A stretch of DNA of 64,000 nt from the NCBI GenBank assembly GCA_000149265.1, contig CH002024.1:331350-395349 (forward strand). The letters run 5' to 3'. This stretch comes from Ciona savignyi. Taxonomy: Eukaryota > Chordata > Ascidiacea > Phlebobranchia > Cionidae. The position numbers and the translations under genes are program-made. Of the stretch, positions 22,157 through 33,596 are shown one piece after another (within the stretch, counting starts at the first letter, position 1; every line of letters begins with the position of its first letter). The notes below the pieces were generated by a model that worked only from the letters and a program-made list of their open reading frames with translations, was not told the DNA's origin and ran no database searches.

Positions 22157-25139
22157 ACTTGTGAGAATGAAGGAAACACTTTGTGGCCACCATTCAGCGT
22201 TTATTGCAACCTGTTGGTATATTATATTGTTAAACTGCACAGTTTTTCACTATGGTAGATGCACAGCATATGTTTTATGTTACTATCATAGCACAGTGCT
22301 GGTTGCACTAATGTAGCAGGATGGACATTGTTATGTTGTGTACATTGATATTCACTATTTCCATCCAAATTAAGTTTATCTGATAAACTTTAGATTATTG
22401 TGTTCCAATGTTATTACTTCTTAATTTGTGGATTGCTGTGTGCAGACATTTTGATATTTTAAAGATTAGTGAACAATCACATTTGCATTATATATTAATA
22501 TAGAACAGAGTGTAGGACTTTTGCATTTCTTTATTAGCTCCCTTTGTTCCACCATTGCACTATGCAGCAGTTATTTTTATTGTGATTTTTCATAAAAAAT
22601 TATTCTTCATATTAATTTCCTTTAAACCCATTGAGTTTTAATGTAATATAGTTAATTATAAACAATTAAAATCTGATTCCTGTCCAGTTTAACTTCTGTA
22701 TTTTATATTATTATGTTGCATCATTGTAATTTATCTTTTGTAGATTAGTGTCCAACCAATGTTTTCCCATTGTTGGCAAAGCGTGTGGCAACTTTGTATA
22801 TGTTTATCATATATCAATGTGTGGCTAGCTTTATTCTTCAAATCGAAGTTTTTGGCATGTTACCTCCGTATTATTTCCTATCTGTTCCATTCAGTCGCGC
22901 CGAACGTACGAAAAGCCAAGGTATGCGAGGGTTGGTTTAATTTTCGCGCCAAAAAAATGTTTAACATTATATTGCCCTAGAATGCGTCTCCTGGACATTT
23001 CAAACTAGGCCGTTAACGATAAAAAATTTCGAGCCGATAGCGATTCGGCATGATTAGTAAATGTTTAATTAAATAATTTGGTAGCCCTCGCGTTCGTCGC
23101 GCTGAATGCAATAAAATCTCCAGCTAAAACAAAATAAACTATTGTATAAACTTCTCGTGTTATGCTATGCTAACTTTAGACTACTACTGACATTTACGGT
23201 AATGTATCTTCCATTGGCACAAAAAGCAATGCATTGATGCAAGTTGTTTTCCGAGCTCTCACTTTAAAAAATGTTCGGACGTCTTCGCACGATAGTTGCG
23301 CTTTCGGTAAGGAGAAACGCACCACACGTATTGCGTGCAGTAGTGTTATAAAGTTCCTTTAGACGCCTATATAGTATATAGGATATTATAGTCGCCAGTG
23401 GTTGTTGTATACGGAGACTCGCTATGACGTCATCACACTACACCACGTCAAGAACTTGTTTTGCACGAATTTCATCAAAGCAATGGCCATTTCAGGCGTT
23501 TGCGTGCGGTGATCTATTATGTGACGTCACCGGTTTACATAGAACAACAACTTTGCCGCGGATTTGTTTACGCGTGTTATTTCCCGGCCATCGCAGTACC
23601 AGGCGGAGCAACGATGATGACGTACGATGATGTCCATTGTTTGAAATGACCTCTGCCTGAAGGCAGGCTATCACAAGAATCCCAGGACATCTCATGTATT
23701 TTTAGCCGCTAAAGTTGCAGGAATCTGTTGCTTTGCACGACATGGAAGGTTGGAGAAATTCATTCACTGCTCAGGTCAAGTGCCATGAAGAAGGCGTCAT
23801 CTTATAATCAATATTGAAAGATTTCGCCAGACTTTCTTGTGGAAATCTGAGGCGTGGCCATAAAAACCGGTGTTTTGGACTGTGTCGAGAGACGAGTGGA
23901 CAAGGAAATAGAGAAAACAGACTCTTGATTGCTATCTGCTGCCAAAGCAATTAGCATTAACGGACTCTGAAAGACTGAACTCGCGAACCGTCGAATTACG
24001 CTATTTCTCACGACTGAATTGCGAATTTTACTGTTTGTGAATCGTTTGCACGTTGATAAAGAATTAAAAAGCACTTACTAACCCGCAATCGAGTGGACTC
24101 CGTTATTTTAGTAGGAAAGCAGGAATTCTAGATTATAGGATCTTAGGGTCTGATTACCCAAACTGAATACCGTGTTAATTAATTAGGTTTTGTGCAGCGT
24201 ACGGCTAGAGCCGCTCCGCCGCATTGCACGCCTCTATATTAAGGTAGTGTATATGTATATAGTCCACGCAATCCTATAAAAATTCCTTAGTTTCCGGTTA
24301 GGTTATAATCGTCGGTTTGCAGCCAAAGGACCGAGTTATAAATTATCGAATCGTCCCGACGTAAACCATTCGACTTTCGTTACTCGATTGGAATAATAAT
24401 TGATAAAACAAATGTTATATTCCAAAGGTGTATGTGCGCGTCTGGGAAATCTTGGTTGTCGTACCACGTGCACCCTGAAAGATCAGGTGTCCACATGATA
24501 ACAAAGTATAGCAAGCTAACTAAGACATGTCACAAGTGCCTTGTAATGTTTGATAATAATAGTTCGTTAGGACCCGTTTCACTTTCTTGCATATACTCGA
24601 AGTGGTTTCGTCACATGATGTGTCAGTAACCCCGCGTGTCTTGCTAGGAATTCGTCCCGGGGTCGCATAAAATACTTTCACTCTTATGGTGTTTTCAATC
24701 GTACCAGGGACTCTTTACAAATAATGCACAAGTGTTTTTACGGTCTTTGACAACTTTAGAAACTAAGCCCGGTAAAAAATGTTTCAAGCTAATTTAAATT
24801 GTTGTATCTATGTCGAAGCCAATGACAGGTTGGTCGTTTAGTCTTACAGTGGTTGTCGTATTCCAGTAGTTTTTCTGCACAAATCAGATGTGACTGCAAT
24901 GTTTAAACTGGCAAGATCATTCACGTCACCAAGAGTTGCAACAATGTACAGTCGAAACAACACAGAAACAGTTCTGATTAACCTTTACACACATAGGATC
25001 TGGCTACCGAATCGGCATCAGCAGTACGAGAGATGGGCTTATCCAAGGAGCGAATTACATGTAGAGTTCGTAGTATCAGATGTTGCGACACTTTCCCAGG
25101 TTTTGGTTAGTCTTTATGCATAGCTCTCATCCCAAACTT
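22157..25139 (+). other. KLHL-1 3' flank and intergenic sequence
   Basis: Up to about 22890 it is collinear with the KLHL-2 3' flank (44351-45500, minus the solo LTR there). I see no clear AATAAA soon after the stop; ATTAAA-like stretches occur near 22664. From 22900 to 24200 there is unique sequence with only short frames, including an 88-codon minus frame at 23808-24074 with no recognised domain. A piece near 24600-24690 matches 46050-46140, so the downstream regions of both genes share more of the duplication unit. Confidence 0.6.
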
Positions 25140-26000
25140 ACTTTCTCGTTATACCTCAAGCATACAGTCAAGTTGCTGGAGCTATTACAGCATGCGAATA
25201 CGTAGACATGACTGAGGTGTACAGTAATAAACATCCTGCTCACAGTAGACATGGCTGAGGTGTACAGTAATAAACATCCTGCTCACAGTCGAGTTTATGG
25301 AGCTATAGAGTGTGTGTATAATCAGACAATATTAAAGCAGCAAATATAATGTGAAAGCTTTTAAAGGGATGCTTACAGAGTTCGCCATTAACATGCGTAG
25401 ATCGTCGACCGTTTCTTTTTCGCTAAATAATCGTAAATTGGAAAATATTATTTGTCGCGTGTTAGGGCTGGTGGCGATCACATGTTAGATTGTAGGTTAA
25501 ATTCCTTCTTGAAGTTCTTAAGCACTAGTGTAATTATGTGTCCAGGAAAATAACGGTTAATTTTGCAATGTTGCGCTGGATTATCTACTTAATTTTTGTC
25601 CGTGGATATGTTATAAATAATTATTTATATGGTTAACTAAGTGCTTTGTCAAGGTACAATCGCCTGAAAGAGTTCTGATGGGAATTGAATCCACAACCTG
25701 TCGGATGATCACCACCATCCCCAACCACTACACTATACAGCTCAAATCTTTATAACTCTATTCATTTAAAAAACCTGGCCATGGCCGAAGCCGAACGCGT
25801 GTGCCAACAAATCAATTATGCAAAGACTTTGTTCACCGAGCACACAGAGACATTGTGTTACGTTGCGACTCGTGAAGGCCATGCAGATCGTGCGTTCAAA
25901 ATCGACGTCTAATTTTAGTAAATACGCGTGTTATGGAGATTATAGTCAGACGAAGATGAACATTTTTATTTATAAGTTTGCCTTAAAGTTTGCATTGTAA
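25140..26000. repeat. Duplicated block, mate at about 33600-34480
   Basis: Shares long stretches with 33600-34480 (TTCTCGTTATAC..., GTCGAGTTTCTGGAGC-like, and the block around 25790-25990). The mate lies just upstream of KLHL-2. It contains a 43-bp local tandem duplication at 25204-25289. No gene recognised. Confidence 0.8.
25204..25289. repeat. 43-bp tandem duplication
   Basis: Two copies of a 43-bp unit beginning AGACATG(A/G)CTGAGG and ending CTGCTCACAGT, differing at one base. The mate block at 33600 has a single diverged copy. Confidence 0.88.
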
Positions 26001-26059
26001 CGTTTGTGTATACTAGAACATTTTTGCAGTAAATTTGCGGTTTTGTGCGCATTAAATTA

Positions 26060-26450
26060 GGTTTTGTTAAAATTGTTGGGGTTAGCCCTTAATGCATGCA
26101 CAGATGTGACTGTTACAAAACCTTTGGCCTGATTTCCTCTAGCATGTCAAGCAGATTTAATATCCGCACCGATGTTTTCTATAATCCTTTCCACATTATG
26201 CTATTTGTGGCGAGCTGGCGTTTTTCGTTCTGTGTGAAATTCTTGTGATTAATCCTTTATCAAAAACGCGTTCTGGCATGCGTACTTAAGTGGACGTCTT
26301 CCTGTGGCCGCAGCTTTGGGCATGTCTAATCAACCAGTTAAAGTGCCCCTTTTTATCTGTACTAGTTTATAAACTGCATTTAAGAAACCTTCCGAGATGT
26401 AGTTCAAAGTTTTAATACCTGGGTAACTTTAGGTCATATTAAGTGAAAGG
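26060..26450. repeat. Dispersed LTR-like repeat, diverged
   Basis: Shares features with 53460-53800 (AAAACGCGTTYTGG, CAACCAGTT, then AACCTTCCGAGA near the end). The last part also resembles 54745-54815 (AACTTTAGGTCA). The shared end motif recurs at 48468. Probably remains of an LTR family, but edges and TSDs are not clear. Confidence 0.4.
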
Positions 26451-27965
26451 TATTACCTCCCTATGGATTGCCACCTTAACGTGGTAGAGGAGTTTTCCAA
26501 TGGACATGTCATCGGGGATGGAATTTTCTACCTGGTAGGGTCACCCATGGTGGCAAGGTCGATGGTGAGGAAATGACAAAGTTGCTGTCCACGTTGGGTT
26601 ACCGTTCAGCTACTGTAGTGGTGTGTAAAATGGTATTTCTCGACCCCAGCCACGACGGAGACAACTGGTTCTAGCCCTGGCCAGTTGATGCGACTTTCGA
26701 ATTGCAAAGGTCACCTCATACATGGGGATTTTTCCACTTCTGATAAGTCGTATAACTCCAACACAGTACATAGGGGCGTTAGTGCACTAAGAGCACCGCT
26801 GTACCGAGAGTAGCACCTCGGCTACTAGGGGGTAAACCCTTGCGAGGCCTGAGTCTTAGTGGACTGATTTCCCATCTGTGTATGAGGGTCGGCGGGAGCT
26901 TTCGAAAGCTGGTCGGGGTCCTACGGAGAGCCGAAACTGCGGGAGGGCGATTTGCCTGGCCTTCTGGCCTTGTTTTCTTGGCCGTGCCGAGAACGTAAGT
27001 CGGATTCTAGAGGGGGAAAAACCCTAACGAAAAGCATGGAACCTAAAGGAAATCAAACAAAACAACCCACCAATGATGGTCTTTCCTTCTCCTTCTCACC
27101 GAGGTTGCCGACGAACCGAAGCCAAACCTAGACTAAAGGAGCATACAATGCTCTGCAGCGTCACTCCCAACAACCTCTGAGGCTTCTTACATCGATAGCG
27201 ATGGGGTTTCCGCTGTCACTTCGGTGACATCCCCACTGGCGCATAAGCTCTTAAATCTAACGATTGAGTAAGCAGAGCTGTCTGACTTGTTGGACAACGG
27301 TGAAGCTAACTCCATCCAGGGACACGAGAAGCTTTAAAACGGGCGCCTATCAGAGAACTGAAGAGAGAAGAATCGGCGGTAGAAGGCTCGGAAACTTGCC
27401 CGAAAAGCCAATGGTAATCCCTGCAAAGTGAGCACCAGCGGGCCCAACAAACGGAAAAGGCAGAGTAAAACCTCCACTTCCACAACGCCCACTCCGGCCA
27501 CAAAAAAGACCGTAGTCCACCCGCGTCGTCCACACTGGAGACGTCATATGCAAATGCGGCAAACAGCAGCCTGCGACTTGATGTTCTACCCGTTAGCGAG
27601 TCAGAGACATCTTGTTCAAACTGATATCCGCTACATCGAGAGTACAATGACAGACTCCATGTTGGATGGTACACTCCCTCCTATAACGGGCAAAGGGTTG
27701 GTGTTGCTTAAGACAGGTACCGTTAGAGTAACCTGCTTAGATGTAGCATCGATGACGGCCTTCAGGAGGTTTATCCGTGTTTACCACCAATGCCAGGTAA
27801 GAACATTGGCTACACAGCAAATGGGCCCGAAGATCGCCTGAACGAACGGGTCGATACTGTCTGGGTCTCTGACAAGAAGGTTCGAACAAACCCGGAACGG
27901 TTTATTCGTGTTCTCGGGATTCAGAACTCCAAACTTCCTATTGAGAAGTTCCACGTCCGTGGGAA
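26451..27965 (+). mobile_element. LINE 5' part with ORF1 remnant
   Basis: Begins with CCACCTTAACGTGGTAGAGG (26470-26489), a motif I know from 5' UTRs of several non-LTR retrotransposons. A GC-richer leader follows, with a candidate ATG at 27036 and broken ORF1 frames. At 27965 the sequence switches abruptly into a block shared with 49160 and 55780. Endonuclease and RT are absent. The 5' end is kept and the 3' part lost, the opposite of the usual 5' truncation, so a later deletion or rearrangement is likely. Confidence 0.6.
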
Positions 27966-27981
27966 TCAATTTATTTGTTAG
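27428..27981 (+). pseudogene. LINE ORF1-like remnant
   Basis: The frame 27428-27841 starts with a basic, Ser/Thr-rich stretch (SGPNKRKRQSKTSTS) and continues with LLKTGTVRVTCLDVASMTAF. An overlapping frame, 27790-27981, continues with NIGYTANGPEDR and PERFIRVLGIQNSKLP. This pattern resembles the nucleic-acid-binding ORF1 of R1/I-type LINEs from memory of the family. One frameshift lies at about 27790-27840 and the 3' end is cut. Confidence 0.45.
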
Positions 27982-28700
27982 AAGGGTCATTCATAGACTA
28001 GTGCAGTGGTTATGTCCAGCAGGCATTTTGTATCATACATTCAACTACAACTTTACTTCAGGACAGGTTGGTTACTAATGAGATAAATATGATGTAAAAT
28101 ACATGCTAATACATTTCATGCTATTATATTATCAAAACCAAAATTTATTGATTTTTAAAATATTGGTTCTCACAATATTTTTGAGTATAATAAGTATATA
28201 AGAATGACCGCCTTTAGTCAGCTGCTGAAATTTTGCATTCATAAAATCAAGATTGCTTCATGTGGGTATAAATTGGCCAATCAGTTTAAAATTAAAACGA
28301 AAAAAATCATGTTTTGGTTGAGGAACATTTGGCAAAATGAAATATTTTTATCCTTTTTTTAATGATTGTGTAGCGACCTCATGTGTTTACTTAAGATTTA
28401 TAAACGCTGCAGCGGGCATTTACGATGATATTGCGTCATTATTGAAATGTTATTATTAGGTTTAACGATTATTACATATATTGCAGCTGTCGAATAATCT
28501 TGTCTATATAAGTTTATTTCATTTTGGCTCACGAGTTGCTAACGCATTAAGAAACATCGATACTGAGAGTTTTATCTGGAATCTGTCGTTGAAACATCTA
28601 GCGATTAAACTCGTAATTGGTACGAAGTTAATCGCCTCAATTGCTCAATACAATTATAGTCGACGAACCACCGAAGACAGTGGTCAAGTCGAGGACGTTT
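27966..28700. repeat. Block related to 49165-49450 and 55780-56080
   Basis: Shares AATCAATYTATTTGTTAG and GTGCAGTGGTTATGTCCARC with the two duplicated units further right, then diverges. Only short frames (28481-28702) with no recognised domain. Confidence 0.6.
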
Positions 28701-28701
28701 A

Positions 28702-28985
28702 GGATAGGATATTCATGTTTATCCCCGTGAATGGGAAAACCAAGGGGATAAACACACGGGCAATCGTTAGATCACCTCGCGCCCATCGTCGGGTTACCGG
28801 AACTATTGTATTGTGTTGTATATAAAAGACACGTTTCTTCATTTGGTAGAACCCATTAATCCGCTGGGTTCAGGCAACGTCCGTAAAGTGCCTAGCCCAA
28901 GGACACAACCGACTAGCTAGCGACCAGTTTCGCACCTGCAACCTTTCGATTGAAAGCACTTAACCATTAGACCAACGGGCCGGAC
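28702..28985 (-). mobile_element. tRNA-derived SINE
   Basis: Full-length-looking minus copy: body end GGATAGGATATTCATGTTTA to the head GACCAACGGGCCGGAC. Same family as 9255-9520, with GCGACG lost from the head. Confidence 0.85.
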
Positions 28986-29640
28986 ACAGAAAGCCACAAG
29001 TAATTAGCAGAAAGCCTTAATTAATTAGCTCCGAGAGTCGGGATAGCGCATAGGGATTCGCAGATCGCATCAGGTGTTGTAACCGGCTTATCTGGGGTCT
29101 ATAAGGATCAATCTAGTACAATACGCAAGTGGGGTTATAGCAGTGTGGTAAATATGATTTACTTTAACAAGGTAAAACCAGACGTATTACAGTTCAGATG
29201 ATTATTTATATAATCAACACAGCGTGCAGCACAGGCTAGAGCACTGTACACAGAGTATAGCTTAGTTAAGTAAGGTAGGGGTGGGGAATAGGTGAAGTCA
29301 AACCAAAGACGTCAAACCAAAGACGACCACTCAAACCAAAGACGGTCTTTCCATAGCTGTTAATATTTTAAAATTATTTGCGGTTTTATAGGAATTATAA
29401 CAGGAAATATATTTATATACAGAAGGCATGTCAATGGTTAGACGGGGCACGAAGGAAGGTATTTATCAATTAAACTGACAAAACAGAAAAGTAAAACGCA
29501 CAGGGAGGTCATAGGATCTAGAGCTTAAATTGAATTATATTGGTTTAAAATAATCTTAGAACATACTACACAAGTAAATAAACAAATTTTATAAAACTTG
29601 GTTGACCCGGAAAACAGATTCATATCCTAATAAGTTTATT
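28986..29640. other. Intergenic, no gene seen
   Basis: No ORF or known repeat recognised, apart from three short CAAACCAAAGACG motifs at about 29298-29345. Confidence 0.6.
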
Positions 29641-29890
29641 GTCCGGCCGGTTAGTCTAGCGGTTAAATGCGTCGCCTTACAATAGAATAGGTTTCAGGTG
29701 CGAAACTGGTCGCTTGGGCAAGGCTCTTAACGGACATTGCCGTGTACCCAGCGGATTAATGGGTTCTACCAAATTAAAGGAATGTGTATCATGTACAACA
29801 TACTGCAATAGCTCCGGTAACCCGACGGTGGGTGCGAGGTGATCTGAAGATTGCCGGTGTGTTAATCCCTTGGTTTTCTCGTTCACAGGA
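29641..29890 (+). mobile_element. tRNA-derived SINE, ends at assembly gap
   Basis: Plus-strand copy: head GTCCGGCCGGTTAGTCTAGC with B-box-like TTTCAGGTGCGAAACTGG, and body to the gap at 29891. The tail is missing. Confidence 0.85.
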
Positions 29891-29990
29891 NNNNNNNNNN
29901 NNNNNNNNNNNNNNNNNNNNNNNNNNNNNNNNNNNNNNNNNNNNNNNNNNNNNNNNNNNNNNNNNNNNNNNNNNNNNNNNNNNNNNNNNN
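29891..29990. other. Assembly gap (100 N)
   Basis: Exactly 100 Ns, between a SINE on the left and the truncated RT/RNase H of the gypsy element on the right. The true distance is unknown. Confidence 0.99.
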
Positions 29991-30807
29991 CAATTACGCA
30001 ACCGATGGCGAAGTCGGAAGCATCGGTATCTAGAACGAAAGGTTCTTTAAAGTTCGGGTACTGCAAAACCGGAGCAGATATCAGCGAGTTTTTTAAAGCA
30101 ACGAATGCTTGTTGACAATCGTCGGACCAGTGAAATTTTTGTTTTTTCTCCGTTAATTTATGCAATGGCGAAGCAATACGTGCATAGTCCTTGACAAATT
30201 TCCGGTAATAGGAGGTAAGTCCGACAAATTGTCGTACTTGTTTTGTGTTTTTGGGTGTTGGCCATTCTCTTACGGCAGCAACCTTTGCCGGGTCACAACA
30301 TACACCATCTTTTGAGATGATATGTCCCAAAAACGCCACCTTTTCTCCAAAGAGGTTACACTTTGACGGTTTAAGTGTTAGCCCCGCTTTCTCTATGCGG
30401 CAAAATACGTCATCTAAACGTTGAAGATGCTCTTCAAAATTTCGTCCATAGACAATTATATCATCCAAATATGCTAGTACCCCGTTCCATTCTACCCCAT
30501 TGAGCACAATGCGCATTAGGTTTTGAAATGTAGCAGCAGAATTCGAAAGCCCCATTGGCATGACATTAAATTCAAACAGGCCGGCATGACTTGCGAAGGC
30601 GGTTTTCTCTCTAGATTCTTTATCCATAGGGATTTGCCAATAACCCGATTTTAAATCAAGTGTTGAAAAGAATACTGACCCAGACATCTCATCCAAACTG
30701 TCGTCAATTCTGGGTATGGGATAGCTATTCTTTTTTGACACCTCGTTGAGCCGCCTATAATCAATACAAAATCTCGGCTCACCTGTTTTTTTTTCGAACC
30801 AAAACAA
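29991..30807 (-). pseudogene. Gypsy reverse transcriptase and start of RNase H
   Basis: RT motifs in order: FCIDYRRLN, FSTLDLKSGYWQIPM, LFEFNVMPMGLSNSAATFQ, the catalytic YLDDIIVY, then FLGHIIS and FVGLTSYYRKFV. The RNase H start APVLQYPNFKEPFVLDTDASDFAIG follows, just before the gap. All catalytic aspartates visible are intact. The open frame shown beyond the gap into the SINE is an artefact of Ns. Confidence 0.92.
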
Positions 30808-31879
30808 TTGGACTGGACCATGGTGACGTAGATGACCGGATCAAGTCCTGTTCTTTCATCTCTGATATGATCTTTTCGATCTCCTGTTTGGTGTTGTAAG
30901 CCGTACGACGCGGATATTGGCGTATGGGTTCGGCGTTCCCGGTATCGATAGTATGTTTCATCAAGTGAGTTTGACCAAGGTCAAATGACGACGTGGAGAA
31001 TGCCCGCTCGTGCTTCTGCAAAAGTTGACACACTCGTTCTTTTTGTGGCGATGTCAATGTTTCACCCAGCTTCACACTATCCCGCACATCTTTCGTTTTG
31101 CTCTGCGCTAAAACACACTTATCTTGGTTAGAGATAGAGCAAATATTTTGGGTCGAAGATGACTGTGTCAGATTCGAATGCTGGATTTTCGGTTCACTCC
31201 AGGCTACACAAGTTTCTGGTAAGAAGTTAGGCACGTTTCCAAATGCAGACACCGGTGTCATTGTGGCAAGTCGCACACCACTCGGTATACAAATGATCTC
31301 GTCCGTAAAATTTGCAACCTTTATGGGTACTCGGCCTGCTTTTACTGCCGTAAGCCCGTTACCCGGTAATAAACCATACTTGGCACCAAATCCCTCTAAT
31401 CGCTCAACAAACACCGGAAAATCAGGTACATTGTCGTCACCTGGGTGGTTCTCCATTGCGCAGTGCACTATCAATTCGGTAAAAGCTTGGACTTGTACAC
31501 TTTCCACAACGTATATTTCCTGACATTCAGGAATAAAAGATTTGTTCAATATTGGGATGCTTGCGTCGCCAGCCATCATAACGTTCGTTCTGTAACATAA
31601 ACGACACTGGTTTTTCTGCAAGAAATCTAAACCCAAAATAAATTTGTGTGCGATATCTATGGACACGTATACTTTCATGGAAACATTTAATCCACCGACA
31701 GCGAGCATAGTGTATGTAGTTCCCAATACTCCCACCGGTTTATCGTTGGCGCCAACAAACCGGATATTTGGAGACAATTCCAACAGCCGTGTACCCGGCT
31801 GTATTTTGTCCAGCACGTCTTTTCGTATCAGCGTGATTGTCGAGCCAGTATCAACCAAAGCAGCTGATTGTAACATCAT
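30779..31879 (-). pseudogene. Gypsy protease and linker to RT
   Basis: The frame begins in the overlap with gag and soon reaches ALVDTGSTITLI, the D-T-G active site of retroviral-type aspartic proteases. It ends with the N-terminal RT segment (TGNAEPIRQYPRR..., SPWSSPIVLVRKK). The stop follows a run of nine T on the + strand (30786-30794). RT continues in the next frame, so a 1-nt homopolymer change is the likely cause. Confidence 0.85.
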
Positions 31880-32909
31880 TCACGAGGATATTAGCAAACC
31901 GATGTAATTTAATCGGTTTAGTACAACCTACTTTTTTGAGCTTGACTGGGACTTCAATTCTGCTTACGGTGTTTTGATTATTCTCCACTCCAGCGCCCCT
32001 TCGCTCGCATTGTGGCCTGTGGGTTATTGCACGTTCAGTAAAAGTTTTACTCTTGGCAGAGACACGTACTTTCCCGTTTATCCTGTCGACTTGTCGCTGG
32101 ACATTAGGGCAGAATCGCCTAATGTGTCCACGTTCACCACAACTAAAACACTCATGTTCGACAAAGTTTGAGCCATATTCTCTTGGTCGACTTAATATCG
32201 GCTGGTATTGCTGCCTTGCCTCGCGCTCGCCGAATTCTACGAATGTGCGTTGTAGGCCTTCGATGCTCGTTTTCATTGCCCGTATCCCTTGTACTATTTC
32301 GTTTTGGTGTGCGACACTTTCTATCGATCCTTCCGATTTCGATGTGGAGCTAAATGGAGGTGAAATAGGAGCTACCTCTAGTGAATGTGAAGTTGTAGCT
32401 TGCAACATTATCTGCGCAGCTTCCCAGAAATCACGGGAAAAATCTATTTTACTCGGGATTGTTTTTGCTAACTCACGGTCGCGTATGCCGTTCATTAACA
32501 CCATATACGTCACTTCATTACGGAGATGTGCTTCCTCATCTAGAGAGTACGCACGACCCCCTAGGTGTTTTACGGCGAATACAAACTGTTCGTTACTTTC
32601 ATGTGGCATTTGACAACGCCTTATTAGCTCCGCTCGCAAAGATTCACGTTGTGTGTTTCCACCATTTAAGCTTAGAGCACGTTCGATCAAAGTCTTAAAT
32701 GGTAGTTCATAAATACAAGCATCCTTTGCTTGTATTTTCCATTTTAATTCTTCGGGTATTGAGGTAAGGAATAGGTGACGCTTAACCTCGTCGTTTGCTT
32801 TCACACTCTCACAATAAGAGTGGAACACCCTTATAAAATCGACAAGATCTTGTTTGGGCGAAAATACGGGCGGGGACATAAATAAATTAAAAGACATAAC
32901 GAACGTCAA
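31851..32909 (-). pseudogene. Gypsy Gag
   Basis: 352-codon frame beginning MTFVMSFNLFMSPPVF on the minus strand; the second in-frame ATG (MSFN) could also be the start. A capsid-like helical region covers roughly residues 20-200. It is followed by one CX2CX4HX4C zinc knuckle (CFSCGERGHIRRFC, about residue 270) and a basic tail. The frame overlaps the protease frame by 29 nt, in a different phase. Confidence 0.85.
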
Positions 32910-32995
32910 TTTTAAAAACTATAAAAACGAGTTCTCGCTGTAGAGTAAACTAAGACAGACTAAGCGATTACAGGGTCCTGGCAGGATCGCCAATT

Positions 32996-33590
32996 TGTTA
33001 CGGCTTTTGCGCCTAGAATAGTGTGGTCCCAGAACCCTGTTTTAACGGCCAATCGTGAGACCTGTCTGCCTTAGTCTACTATAAATAATACGCCATTACA
33101 ATAGGGCGATTTAATAAAACGTAAAGGATAAAAGAATAATAAAAACTGCGACAAACGTCAACTGGTATCTGATAGCGCTCAATACACCGTACAATACTCC
33201 GTCCAATACTCGATACGCCGTACAATACTCAATATACTCAAACACGATACTCAAAGCTTGGAGAAGGAAAATACTGTGACACTTGTTGGAAGGTACAACG
33301 AGAACTGCCATGACAAAATAGTTTAGGCCGGACAACGGTAAAAGCTTGAAAAACAATTAGTGCCGACAATTGATAACCGTGTGTGCGGGTGGCTAGAACG
33401 CCTAAAGAGGTGCAACTTAAAACCATCTTGGTCATAGATAAAGTGCTAAGTAGCAATTAAAAGTGCAAAGTAAAGATAATAGTGCAAATGAAAACAAGTG
33501 GAAAAGCTTGAAAAATTAAGACGATGTGAACAATAAAAGGAAAACAACAACTTTAAAACCGAAAACTCTTACTCCAACCAATCCATAACA
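32996..33590 (-). repeat. Gypsy 5' LTR
   Basis: 595 bp with ends TGTTACGG and CCATAACA, a near-perfect 8-bp inverted repeat as expected for LTRs. The inner edge is fixed by the adjacent primer-binding-type sequence; the outer edge by return of the duplicated block at about 33597. No TSD can be tested. Confidence 0.75.
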
Positions 33591-33596
33591 CTAACA

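Larger units (their letters stand above)
29991..33590 (-). mobile_element. Ty3/gypsy retrotransposon, 3' part lost at gap
   Basis: Minus-strand order: LTR (33590-32996), leader with primer-binding-type sequence (TTGGCGATCCTGCCAGG, reverse of 32979-32995), Gag, protease, reverse transcriptase, and the start of RNase H. The element then runs into the gap at 29990. The order PR-RT-RH and the RT sequence place it in Ty3/gypsy. Two frame breaks are present, at the gag/protease and protease/RT junctions. No integrase or second LTR is visible. Confidence 0.9.

Noticed and set aside
22068-22316. A gene encoding the long frame overlapping KLHL exon 11 (also 44332-44610)
   Set aside because: It is a shifted frame of exon 11 running into the 3' flank. 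It has no domain, and the similarity between copies is explained by the duplication.
23808-24074. Minus-strand host gene
   Set aside because: 88 codons, no recognised domain, no splice or initiation context, in repeat-rich DNA.
29677-30001. Coding sequence continuing through the N gap
   Set aside because: The open frame exists only because Ns do not make stops; the left part is SINE sequence.
32053-32613. Plus-strand 186-codon ORF
   Set aside because: Antisense shadow of gypsy gag, which has the zinc knuckle and capsid-like region.
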